In this document: positions 7,756 through 15,272 of the stretch, one piece after another | How positions within the stretch are numbered: position 1 is the first letter of the stretch | How the letters are laid out: each line of letters begins with the position of its first letter | Source: Flavobacteriales bacterium UBA7878 | GTDB lineage: Bacteria > Bacteroidota > Bacteroidia > Flavobacteriales > Schleiferiaceae | DNA length: 22,590 nucleotides | Assembly: GCA_002501205.1 (NCBI GenBank) | Contig: DLRW01000066.1 | Coordinates: forward strand, 38,942 to 61,531 | Reading direction: 5' to 3' | The notes under the pieces: generated by a model | Databases searched by the model: none | Told to the model about the DNA's origin: nothing | The model's input: only the letters and a program-made list of their open reading frames with translations | Translations under genes and position numbers: made by a program

Positions 7756-8620
7756 CCCCAGCCTGCAAGCCCAGGAATTGAATGCCCGGGTACAAGTGCT
7801 TACTCCAAATATTCAAGCCACGAATAAACAGCTGTATAGCACTCTGGAAACAGCGATTCGGGAATTTCTGAATAACCGTAAATGGACCGAGGAAAGCTAT
7901 GCCCTGGAAGAGCGTATCGACTGTCAGTTCGTTTTAACCATTAATTCGCGCAGTAATAATACCTTCAGTGGTCACCTGCAGATTTTTTACAGTCGCCCCA
8001 TTTTCAATTCGGATTACGCCTCTCCGATTTTAGTGCATCGCGATAATGATGTGAATTTCGAATACCTGGAATTCGACCGACTGGATTTTGCCCCCAATAG
8101 CTTCATTTCTAACCTTACCAGTATTTTGGCCTATTATGCCTATATCGTAATTGGCTTGGATCATGATAGTTATGCGCCCATGAGCGGCACCGATTATTAC
8201 AATAAGGCCCAGAATATTGTAGGAAACGCTCAAACCAGCAATTACGGCGGTTGGGACAGTTTTGGAGGCAGTAATAAAAACCGTTACTGGCTGGTAGACA
8301 ACTTGATTAGTCCAGCTTTTGACAATTTCCGAACCTGCTTATACACCTACCATCGTCAAGGTTTAGACCTGATGAATGATGCCTCGAAAATTCGCACCGC
8401 GAAAATGAATATCAAGGAAGCATTAAAGAGCTTAAAAAAGGTGAATGACCAAAGACGAAACAGTTTTCTGCTGCAATTATGGTTTGATGCCAAGCAAGCG
8501 GAAATCGTAAAAATCTTTAGTGACGGGGCTTCCATACCCACAGCCGACCTTAAAGAAGTGCTGATTGAATTAGACCCAAATAATGCTTCGGAATATCAGA
8601 AAGTAGGTCAGGGCGGTTAA
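7715..8620 (+). CDS. DUF4835 exported protein (PorD-type, type IX secretion associated)
   Basis: 301 residues with a signal peptide (MKFWIGLLSIILLSPSLQAQ) followed by ELNARVQV, the canonical mature start of the DUF4835 family. Other family features are FLNNRKWTE, a beta-rich middle with LQIFYSRPIF and SILAYYAYIVIGLDHDSY, and a helical C-terminus. The family is restricted to Bacteroidota and recent annotation links it to the type IX secretion system as PorD; that name is from memory and the mechanism is not established. It overlaps coaBC by 41 bases and lies 13 bases before recN, the usual neighbourhood. Probably periplasmic. Confidence 0.9.
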   Translation: MKFWIGLLSIILLSPSLQAQELNARVQVLTPNIQATNKQLYSTLETAIREFLNNRKWTEESYALEERIDCQFVLTINSRSNNTFSGHLQIFYSRPIFNSDYASPILVHRDNDVNFEYLEFDRLDFAPNSFISNLTSILAYYAYIVIGLDHDSYAPMSGTDYYNKAQNIVGNAQTSNYGGWDSFGGSNKNRYWLVDNLISPAFDNFRTCLYTYHRQGLDLMNDASKIRTAKMNIKEALKSLKKVNDQRRNSFLLQLWFDAKQAEIVKIFSDGASIPTADLKEVLIELDPNNASEYQKVGQGG

Positions 8621-8633
8621 GTATTTTAGCGGC

Positions 8634-10292
8634 ATGTTACAGCACCTCAGGATTTCCAATTTTGCCTTGATTGAGAAACTCGATCTGGATTGGCAAACAG
8701 GCTTTACCACAATTACCGGCGAAACCGGCGCTGGAAAATCAATTCTTTTAGGGGCTTTAAACCATTTGCTGGGACAGAGAGCAGATTTGAAAGCATTGAA
8801 AGACCCTGAGCAAAAATGCGTGATAGAAGGGCTCTTTCAGATTCCGGATCCATCCTATAAAAGTCTTTTTGAAAGTCTGGATTTAGATTATGAGGTGGAA
8901 ACCATTATCCGTCGTGAGATTTTACCCAGTGGTAAATCCCGGGCCTTTGTAAATGATAGTCCGGTGCGTTTGGAAAGCCTGTCCCAATTGGCGCAACGCT
9001 TGATAGATATCCACAGTCAGCACGATACTTTATTATTGAATGATGCTAATTTCCAGCTCGATCTAATCGATAGTTTCGGATCGCATCAATCTTTATTGCA
9101 AGAATATCAGCAGGCTTTTAAGAATTGGCGCAAAAGCCAAAAACGAATGGCTGAACTCGAAGCTCAAAACCGAGCAGAGGGCGGAGATTTGGATTATCTG
9201 GAATTTTTGCATCAAGAATTGGTAGATGCTAAACTGATACCAGGGGAAGTGGCGGATATTGAAGCTCGCCTGGAGATTTTGGAACATTCCGGGAAAATTG
9301 AATCGGCCTTAGCTTCAGTTCAAGAAATGGCGGATGCCAATCCCCTGGGATTAAGTGAAATGCTCCGGCAAATGCGCCAGGAACTAAGGGCTATTGCCAA
9401 TTTAGATAAAAAATTGGGCAGCTTTTCGGAGCGAGCCGAAAGCCTATATATTGAATTTGAAGATCTGCGTCAGGAATTGGAGCTCTACCAATCTGAAGGC
9501 AATTTCGATCCCCGCGAAAAGGAGCAATTGGATGAGCGCTTAAGTCAGCTGATCCACCTGCAACGCAAGCATCAAGCGGAAAGCGCAGAAGAGCTGATTG
9601 AAAAGCGGGATGCTCTGGAAGCTAAGATGAGTGCCGCCGCCGATCGAGATATTGCCCTGGAAAAAGAAAAGGCAGAAGCAAGCCAATGGCAAGCTAAAAC
9701 CGAAAGCCTGGCTCAGGAATTACATGAAGAGCGCCAAAAGCTAAAAGCTCCTCTGGAAGCTCAAGTTTTGGACTTATTAGCAGATTTAAATCTGGCCAAT
9801 GCGCGCTTTGATATTTCCATAGAACCGCAGGAGACTTGCGATACTAATGGCCATGATCGGGTGAATTTTCTTTTCTCTGCCAATCCTGGACAAAAACTTC
9901 AATCCCTACAAAAGGTAGCTTCTGGTGGTGAGTTATCACGGGTAATGCTGGCCCTAAAAGCCATATTAGCGCGTTCTCGGAGTTTGCCCACCATTATCTT
10001 TGATGAGATTGATACCGGTGTAAGTGGTGAAACCGCACATAAGATTGGGGAAATCCTAAAAGGCATGGGGAGCTATATGCAGGTAATCGCCATTAGCCAC
10101 CTGGCCCAAATCGCCTCCAAAGGCAGTCAGCATTATTTAGTGCGCAAAGAAAGTGAAGCGGATAATACGCGTACAGAGATACGTCCACTCAATGAAGAGG
10201 AGCGATTAAATGAAATTGCGCGCTTATTAGGAGGCGATAAATTGACTGAAGCCGCCTTGGCTAATGCGCGGGAACTCATTCAGCGTGCCTGA
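8634..10292 (+). CDS. recN: DNA repair protein RecN
   Basis: 552 residues, normal for RecN. It is an SMC-like ATPase: Walker A GETGAGKS at residues 29-36, a long coiled-coil region (about 160-370) rich in Glu, Leu and Gln, the ABC signature SGGELSR beginning at residue 430, Walker B TIIFDEIDTGVSG (453-465) and a downstream switch His in ISHLAQIA. RecN acts early in recombinational repair of double-strand breaks by bridging DNA. It is the last gene of the bamD run. The start at 8634 places the family's LRISNFALIEKLDL strand directly at the N-terminus. Confidence 0.96.
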   Translation: MLQHLRISNFALIEKLDLDWQTGFTTITGETGAGKSILLGALNHLLGQRADLKALKDPEQKCVIEGLFQIPDPSYKSLFESLDLDYEVETIIRREILPSGKSRAFVNDSPVRLESLSQLAQRLIDIHSQHDTLLLNDANFQLDLIDSFGSHQSLLQEYQQAFKNWRKSQKRMAELEAQNRAEGGDLDYLEFLHQELVDAKLIPGEVADIEARLEILEHSGKIESALASVQEMADANPLGLSEMLRQMRQELRAIANLDKKLGSFSERAESLYIEFEDLRQELELYQSEGNFDPREKEQLDERLSQLIHLQRKHQAESAEELIEKRDALEAKMSAAADRDIALEKEKAEASQWQAKTESLAQELHEERQKLKAPLEAQVLDLLADLNLANARFDISIEPQETCDTNGHDRVNFLFSANPGQKLQSLQKVASGGELSRVMLALKAILARSRSLPTIIFDEIDTGVSGETAHKIGEILKGMGSYMQVIAISHLAQIASKGSQHYLVRKESEADNTRTEIRPLNEEERLNEIARLLGGDKLTEAALANARELIQRA

Positions 10293-10347
10293 GCCCTTGT
10301 AATATCGAGGCATTCGCTTATTTTTAACCTCCTGTAATGAAGAACGC

Positions 10348-11466
10348 ATGAAGAAAATTGCACTTTTAGGCCTGAGCCTCCTGCTGATAGGCGCCTGTAA
10401 AAAGGATTCAGACACTGATGGTACAGATGGCGGTAACGGAGGAGGGAGCTCTTCTGGAATGCAAGCCTATATTGGGATTGAAGGGACTTCTCCCAATGGA
10501 ATTAGCAGCTTGGCTTTGTATAATGTGACCAATCAAAGCATTGAAAACAATGTATTCCGCAAGGCCAATATCAATCCTATGGGCTCACAGCTTAGCGACA
10601 TGATGTTGGACAAGTCCCGGAATCAATTGGTATTAATAGTACCTGGCTCCAATAAAATAGTATTTGTGGACGCTAAGACCTTAAAGATTAAATTCCAAAC
10701 TCGCGATCTATTACAAATCCGTAAAGTAGCTCAGGTTTCAGATAATCTCTATTACGTTACCTGCCCCGAATTACCGGGTTACTACGTGATTAATGCCAAT
10801 AACGGAAATGTGGTAGACGAAATCACCTTTGATGTAGGGGTTAATCAAACTGAAATTGCCGTTTGGGAAGATTTAGCCTTTATCTGCAACAATGGTGATC
10901 CAATTTCAAAAGACAGCACGGTGAGCATTGTACGCACCACGGAAGACACTTTGGTAACTAATTTAATTGTAGGTCATTCGCCCAACAGTTTTGTTATTGA
11001 TGACGCCAATCAGTTGTGGATTCTTTGCAGCGGCGATCTGAATGTAGCTGACCCCACTCAAAGTGGTGCCGGTTCTTTATGGATGTACAATTTGGATACC
11101 ATGTATCGTGATATTGATTCCGGTTGGGCCATTGCACCAGATACTGTGAAGTACTTTGTAGACAATCAATTACGTCCACATTACCTTACTCACGATGAGG
11201 CCGGTGATAATTTGTATTATATCACCAATTTACCCACTGGAGATATTGCGGTTACCAATACCAACGTTAGTATTTTGAATGAGAACCCAATTGTAGAGGA
11301 TAACTTCTATGCGCTGGCTTTCGATCCCATTAATTTGGAATTATACGGAATGCGCACCCCTGATGATATTGAGAAGAACGGGGCCCTGCAGATCTTTGAT
11401 CCGGTAGGCAGCAAGAAGACCAGTATTACCATTGGGGTAAAACCCAACAATGTCGTCTTTAAATAA
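10348..11466 (+). CDS. DUF5074 beta-propeller surface lipoprotein, BtuG-like
   Basis: 372 residues. The signal peptide ends LLLIGAC, so Cys17 is lipidated, and it is followed by KKDSDTD and a Gly/Ser/Asp linker (to about residue 37); a Lys-acidic motif right after the Cys is the Bacteroidota signal for export to the cell surface. The mature part is a set of YncE/DUF5074 propeller blades (for example DKSRNQLVLIVPGSNKIVFVD, GHSPNSFVIDDANQLWILCSG and NFYALAFDPINLELYGMR). BtuG of Bacteroides, which captures B12 at the surface for the BtuB channel, has this architecture. Here the gene overlaps a CobT-like gene by 17 bases, which supports a corrinoid role, but no BtuB gene is in view. Ligand is inference. 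Confidence 0.85.
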   Translation: MKKIALLGLSLLLIGACKKDSDTDGTDGGNGGGSSSGMQAYIGIEGTSPNGISSLALYNVTNQSIENNVFRKANINPMGSQLSDMMLDKSRNQLVLIVPGSNKIVFVDAKTLKIKFQTRDLLQIRKVAQVSDNLYYVTCPELPGYYVINANNGNVVDEITFDVGVNQTEIAVWEDLAFICNNGDPISKDSTVSIVRTTEDTLVTNLIVGHSPNSFVIDDANQLWILCSGDLNVADPTQSGAGSLWMYNLDTMYRDIDSGWAIAPDTVKYFVDNQLRPHYLTHDEAGDNLYYITNLPTGDIAVTNTNVSILNENPIVEDNFYALAFDPINLELYGMRTPDDIEKNGALQIFDPVGSKKTSITIGVKPNNVVFK

Positions 11467-12463
11467 TCTCAGTTTTGATTTAAAACCTTTAAAACCGCTT
11501 AATGCGGAGCTAAAGGAAAAGATACAAGCAGAAAAGTCCGGGCAGAAATTAAACTTTCAGCCCAGGGCTTTTTTTCAGTTTTTCAGCTGGCTAAATCGAA
11601 TTCAGGGGAAAAAGCAGGCTCAATTGCTGAATATTGATATTCTCAGCTTTGCCGGTGATCATGGTATTAATGCCGAATTTGCAACGCCTCGATTTCGCAG
11701 TGGTGAATTTCTGATGGAAGCCATGCGGCAGGAGACCATGCCCGAACTATGGAAGGGAAATTTAAGCCTTCAACATTATTGGGTAGATCTGGGCGTTGAT
11801 TATGCTTTTGAGTCGAATATCAGCTATTGGCTAAATCACAATAACAAATTAATTAATAGCAAGATAAAAGCTAGAACCGAAAGTTTTAGTTCATATCCTG
11901 CTATGACCGATGATGAGCTCGCTGAAGCCTTTTACAGCGGTCGGAAATTAGTAGATAGAGCCCATTATCAAGAAAAAGATTTACTGGTTTTACACAGCTT
12001 GGGGGAAGGGCAAATCTTTAGTGTTTATGCTTTGGCCTGGGCCCTAAGTATTAGTGATGCCAAAGCCTGGACTCAGTATTTACCGGCTTGGCTAGGTCAG
12101 GAAGTGGAGCAGGAAATACAGCGATTGGCTAAAAAACATCCCATTAGTCATAATCCCTTTACCAATCTCTGTTTTTACGGGGGATTTGAAACGGTAGCCC
12201 TTTGTGGAGCAATTATCCGGGCGGCAGAAAGAGGCATTCCCTTTTTGTTGGCGGATCCCATGGCGATTATTGCCTGGCAATATGCAGCTAAGATTGTTCC
12301 TGGAGTGGAGCAATATGGCTTTGCGGTGGGGACATTTGCAGAGCATTTAAGCAAAGACTATGGCTCCTTTAAAGAAAACATGAGCTATACCGCCAGCGGT
12401 AGAGAGTGGTATCCCTTTATCTGGAAGATGCAGCAAGAATTGCGTCAGTACAATGCCCAATAA
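11450..12463 (+). CDS. Divergent CobT-like protein (nicotinate-nucleotide-dimethylbenzimidazole phosphoribosyltransferase family)
   Basis: 337 residues, normal for CobT. Family landmarks: LNRIQGKKQAQLL in the N-terminal helical part, SFAGDHGI (FAGDHG is the CobT hallmark), a VDLGVD strand, PAMTDDELAEAFYSGRKLVD matching the AMT-helix, and the helical PFTNLCFYGGFETVALCGAI segment. CobT activates the lower-ligand base of B12 by transferring phosphoribose from nicotinate mononucleotide. However, the phosphate-binding signature GEMGIGNTT reads GEGQIFSVY here, and I see no C-terminal LGEGSG segment that normally carries the catalytic Glu. It may therefore use another base, be non-catalytic, or be a distant paralogue. 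Overlap with the upstream lipoprotein gene implies one message. Confidence 0.75.
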   Translation: MSSLNNLSFDLKPLKPLNAELKEKIQAEKSGQKLNFQPRAFFQFFSWLNRIQGKKQAQLLNIDILSFAGDHGINAEFATPRFRSGEFLMEAMRQETMPELWKGNLSLQHYWVDLGVDYAFESNISYWLNHNNKLINSKIKARTESFSSYPAMTDDELAEAFYSGRKLVDRAHYQEKDLLVLHSLGEGQIFSVYALAWALSISDAKAWTQYLPAWLGQEVEQEIQRLAKKHPISHNPFTNLCFYGGFETVALCGAIIRAAERGIPFLLADPMAIIAWQYAAKIVPGVEQYGFAVGTFAEHLSKDYGSFKENMSYTASGREWYPFIWKMQQELRQYNAQ

Positions 12464-12497
12464 AAAAGCACCCCTATGAGGTGCTTTCAATAATTTT
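12461..12497. terminator. Bidirectional terminator between the CobT-like and DUF6580 genes
   Basis: AAAGCACC (12465-12472) and GGTGCTTT (12480-12487) form a perfect 8-base stem with a 7-base loop, flanked by T-rich tracts on both strands. It starts at the stop codon of the CobT-like gene and ends 20 bases before the stop of the opposing gene, so it can serve both. Confidence 0.85.
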
Positions 12498-12516
12498 TAT
12501 CGGTGTAAACTGGATG

Positions 12517-13062
12517 CTAAGCTCTAATACGCTCCAGGACAGGCTTGCCTTCGGTTAAACGATAGGCCGCTACGATTACTACGCCATAAAATACCGTTCC
12601 CAATACTTGATTGAGTAAGAAGGGTAATCCGGCAACATAGGAACCGATTAAGCCATTAAAACTTTGTGGGTAAGCAGGATTTCCTAACCATACGCCAAAA
12701 TTGGTAAGAAGGAAGAACAATAAGGTTCCGCTAATGCCACCTACCACAACGTGAGCCCATTTAGAGCTGCCGAAATTTAATACGCCTAAAAGAGCGATTA
12801 ATAAGTAAGAGCTATATAACCAGCCAGCGCCCTGAGTGATTAGGGTAAAGCCCATATAAGAATAAAGGGTATTGTTAATGATAAAGTCGCTTACGAATAA
12901 AATAAGCATAGGGAAGAGGAGGGCCTGATAGCGTTTGCCAAAGAGCATTCCGCCGGTAAAAACAACCGCAGTCATAGCGGTAAAGTTAGGCCAGGGGGCA
13001 ATCAGACGGCTGCCAATGGCAAGGACAAATAGGATCGCTAGGTAGATCAGTTGTTTCTTCAT
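12517..13062 (-). CDS. DUF6580 multi-pass membrane protein (putative ECF-type transporter component)
   Basis: 181 residues from the ATG at 13062. A longer reading from TTG at 13083 is rejected because a complete promoter box lies there. About five or six hydrophobic segments are seen (residues 4-20, 33-58, 77-95, 102-125, 143-168). PWPNFTAMTAVVFTGG near residue 25 is the family's hallmark, resembling the substrate-binding (S) components of ECF vitamin transporters. The substrate is not visible in the sequence; its position facing the BtuG-like and CobT-like genes makes a corrinoid or related compound the first guess. It has its own promoter and terminator. Confidence 0.8.
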   Translation of the reverse strand: MKKQLIYLAILFVLAIGSRLIAPWPNFTAMTAVVFTGGMLFGKRYQALLFPMLILFVSDFIINNTLYSYMGFTLITQGAGWLYSSYLLIALLGVLNFGSSKWAHVVVGGISGTLLFFLLTNFGVWLGNPAYPQSFNGLIGSYVAGLPFLLNQVLGTVFYGVVIVAAYRLTEGKPVLERIRA

Positions 13063-13080
13063 GTTTAATACTTGAGAGTA

Positions 13081-13109
13081 CAAAGTTAAGAAGCCTAAAG
13101 CAAAATCAA
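13081..13109 (-). promoter_or_regulatory. Promoter of the DUF6580 gene
   Basis: On the minus strand, TTG (13109-13107), an 18-base spacer and TAACTTTG (13088-13081) form a complete Bacteroidota TTG/TAnnTTTG promoter. The box ends 18 bases before the ATG at 13062, which decides the start. The -33 part overlaps the stop codon of the upstream regulator gene. Confidence 0.65.
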
Positions 13110-13687
13110 GCTTCCGGACGGTATTCTCTAAAGCTTCGGTCGCGATAAAAGATGATTATACGGTCTATTTCCTTTCCTTCATCCTGATTAACATTTGTAT
13201 ATACATTTGTTAATTCGGATTTCTGCTTCTCACTTCGAGCTTCAGCTTCCTGTTTATCAGAAGGTTCGGTATTAGGGTTGACCTTAGGACTGTCCATGGC
13301 ATTAGGGATAGGGGCACCACTGGGTTCTGATACATAACGAGCACCGGGAGGTAAACCAATAGAGGAGTAGACGGCTTCCTCTTCGTTACTTACTTGTTTA
13401 GCTCTATCTACATCTTCAACAGCCTCATTGCCTAGAGGCTCATTAGCCTTATTGTCCCTTAATAGCTGATCTTCATACATAGAGCCCTTACCATTCAATA
13501 AATAATCGATATTTACATTTGTATATACATTTGTAATCTGCTGAATAAGATGTAAAGAAGGGTTATTTCTACCACTCAATACGTGGCTAATGATAGCGGG
13601 GGCAACGTCTATGCTCTGAGCGAAGTCCTTATTACTTAAACCCTGATCTGCTATCAGCTCTTTTATTCTTGCGGCGATTTCTTCCAT
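13106..13687 (-). CDS. XRE-type helix-turn-helix transcriptional regulator
   Basis: 193 residues from the ATG at 13687; an extension to 13726 is open but would run through the promoter box. Residues 2-55 are a lambda-repressor-like HTH (IAARIKELIADQGLSNKDFAQSID then the recognition helix around PAIISHVLSGRNNPS), followed by DYLLNGKGSMYE, which is usual in Bacteroidota XRE regulators. The middle (about 70-165) is polar and low in structure, and the end DRIIIFYRDRSFREYRPE is a short conserved C-terminal element. The peptide TNVYTNVN occurs twice, at about residues 52-59 and 160-167, encoded by nearly identical DNA (see repeats). No protease or ligand domain is seen. Its target is unknown; autoregulation is suggested by the repeated sequence in its promoter. 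Confidence 0.88.
   Translation of the reverse strand: MEEIAARIKELIADQGLSNKDFAQSIDVAPAIISHVLSGRNNPSLHLIQQITNVYTNVNIDYLLNGKGSMYEDQLLRDNKANEPLGNEAVEDVDRAKQVSNEEEAVYSSIGLPPGARYVSEPSGAPIPNAMDSPKVNPNTEPSDKQEAEARSEKQKSELTNVYTNVNQDEGKEIDRIIIFYRDRSFREYRPEA
13191..13210 (-). repeat. Copy A of a 20-base exact repeat inside the XRE gene
   Basis: Identical to copy B at 13515-13534. Each copy holds the 8-mer ACAAATGT twice on the minus strand, 12 bases apart start to start. In frame it encodes the second TNVYTNV. With four more bases the match is 23 of 24, the one difference being silent. Confidence 0.95.
13515..13534 (-). repeat. Copy B of the 20-base exact repeat inside the XRE gene
   Basis: Identical to copy A, 324 bases away and in the same orientation and frame; it encodes the first TNVYTNV, right after the HTH domain. 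The same 8-mer also occurs, inverted, in the gene's promoter (13704-13711). Confidence 0.95.
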
Positions 13688-13703
13688 AAAAAAAGACTTT
13701 ACC

Positions 13704-13712
13704 ACAAATGTA
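13704..13712 (-). promoter_or_regulatory. -7 box and candidate operator of the XRE gene
   Basis: TACATTTG (13712-13705, minus strand) is an exact TAnnTTTG box ending 17 bases before the ATG at 13687, which supports that start. The same bases on the plus strand read ACAAATGTA, the unit repeated inside the gene, so the regulator could bind over its own promoter. No TTG is seen at the -33 distance. Confidence 0.5.
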
Positions 13713-13841
13713 ATAAAGTCTTTCAAAATGTTAATGTTAAGCTTTTTTAGTAGCTTAAACTAAGCTTTAATCAATGTATGTAAAGTGACTGAAAATCAAT
13801 AACTAAAGACATGGGTTGACAAATGAAGTTACTTATGTATA

Positions 13842-15149
13842 TCACTCACTTAAGGACCAGGAGTAGATTTGTTCGCCTTCGCTATTGTAATAGATCAGTA
13901 CCAACTTGCGGGATTTGCGCTTTCCGCTGATGTTCATTACCGCAAAATTGCGTTCCTGGATTAAAGAACCTTCCACGCGGTAGTCGTTTTCTTCATTCAC
14001 CTGATGAGCCGCTCCACTGGTTAAAGGGGAAACGGTGAATTCATAAACCCAATTTCCATTTGGTAGCTGTAATTTATCTACTTCGCTATGGTGACGATCA
14101 CCGCTGATGAAGATTACATTCTTTATATCCTCGTCATTTAAGCGCTTGAGGATGTAATCACGCTCTTCTTCGTAATTGCTATGGTTTTCGAATACCTGGG
14201 CAGAGTTTAAGAATTGTCCGCCAGTCAAAACAAATTTAAAAGGCGCATGGCTTTGTTTTAGGAGGTCAATCATACGATCAATCTGTTGGGTGCCAAAAAT
14301 CTGCTCAGGATGCTCCTCGCTTTGCTCAGAGCGGTAAAAGCGATTATCCATCATCACGAAATCACAATCCCGGTAATTAAAGGTGCTAAAGGTGCAGGGC
14401 ATATCGCGGTATCCAAAGCTGGGATTGGGCCAAAAGAGCTTAAACATCTCCAGGGCCATATCGCGGTGTATCCAGGAGCCACTGGCATCATTTGGACCGA
14501 AGTCATGGTCATCCCAAATTGCATAATTATTACAAGAGGCCATTAGAGCCTGCATTTCCTCGATAGAGCGGGTATGGGTGTAGCGGTGGATGTATCCAGA
14601 GCGGGTCCACCAATCGGCATCGCGTAAATAGATATTATCGCCCAACCAAAGCATAGCGTCTGGCTTTTGCGACTCTATACTTTTGAATATCTGATAATCG
14701 CCACCATATGGACTGCCAGGGCGGTCATAGGCTTCCTCATTAATATAGGTGCAGCTTCCCATAGCAATGGAGAAGGCGGGGGGATCGGTGCGAAAATCCC
14801 ATAAAGGCTCCGTATCGAATTCAAGGGGGAACTTAAATTCTTGATTTTCATCATCTACCATTACTTCGTATTCGTAAATGGTGCCGGGCTCCAAATTGCG
14901 TAGATAGAGTTTGGCAGTATTCCCGGTATTAGCAGAGGTGCTCACCAGGTCGGTTTCTTGCTTTTGTTCCGGACTGTTTTGGGGCCAGTAATTGAACTTA
15001 ACTGAGCCCTTATCGCGGAGCTGTACCCAAATTAGGGCTTCTTTCATTTCTGCATAACCTAATAGTGGTCCGCTTAAAACCTTATTAGATTGAGCTACAA
15101 TAGTTAAGGATAGTATACTTAAAGCTATACTAAATGCTAATCGTTTCAT
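13842..15149 (-). CDS. PhoD-like alkaline phosphatase / phosphodiesterase, exported
   Basis: 435 residues with a signal peptide (MKRLAFSIALSILSLTIVAQ). Residues about 25-115 form an N-terminal beta domain (fibronectin-like, ending in EPGTIYEYEV), followed by the PhoD metallophosphatase domain: MGSCTY (130-135), LGDNIYLRD (169-177), WDDHDFGPND (212-221), a TGGQFLN stretch (309-315) and SGDRHHSE (349-356). These hold the metal ligands and the catalytic Cys/Asn region of the PhoD family, which releases phosphate from phosphodiesters or monoesters outside the cytoplasm. No Pho-box-like site was recognised upstream. Substrate within the family is open. Confidence 0.92.
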   Translation of the reverse strand: MKRLAFSIALSILSLTIVAQSNKVLSGPLLGYAEMKEALIWVQLRDKGSVKFNYWPQNSPEQKQETDLVSTSANTGNTAKLYLRNLEPGTIYEYEVMVDDENQEFKFPLEFDTEPLWDFRTDPPAFSIAMGSCTYINEEAYDRPGSPYGGDYQIFKSIESQKPDAMLWLGDNIYLRDADWWTRSGYIHRYTHTRSIEEMQALMASCNNYAIWDDHDFGPNDASGSWIHRDMALEMFKLFWPNPSFGYRDMPCTFSTFNYRDCDFVMMDNRFYRSEQSEEHPEQIFGTQQIDRMIDLLKQSHAPFKFVLTGGQFLNSAQVFENHSNYEEERDYILKRLNDEDIKNVIFISGDRHHSEVDKLQLPNGNWVYEFTVSPLTSGAAHQVNEENDYRVEGSLIQERNFAVMNISGKRKSRKLVLIYYNSEGEQIYSWSLSE

Positions 15150-15272
15150 TTTATAACGGTTTAAGTGTCCGAAAATAAGCGTAAAAAGCGGATTGGCTTA
15201 AGCTTTAACTTAATCTTAATCCCGTTATTTGTAAGAGTGCGAGTTTACAGCCCTTTTTGATAGATTTCTACT

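Noticed and set aside
10293..10347. Cobalamin riboswitch ahead of the BtuG-like gene.
   Set aside because: Only 55 bases separate it from recN, too short for a B12 riboswitch, and no B12-box-like sequence is seen.
13063..13083. Upstream TTG start for the DUF6580 gene.
   Set aside because: A full TTG-N18-TAACTTTG promoter covers this segment, and the ATG at 13062 begins the normal lysine-rich membrane start.
13739..13768. AAGCTT pair and TTAGT/ACTAA inverted repeat between the XRE and PhoD genes, considered as a terminator of the PhoD gene.
   Set aside because: Stem is only five A/T-rich pairs, lies more than 70 bases after the PhoD stop, and has no T run on the minus strand.
14286..14546. 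86-codon plus-strand open frame inside the PhoD gene.
   Set aside because: Antisense shadow; composition and sequence show no protein-like features.
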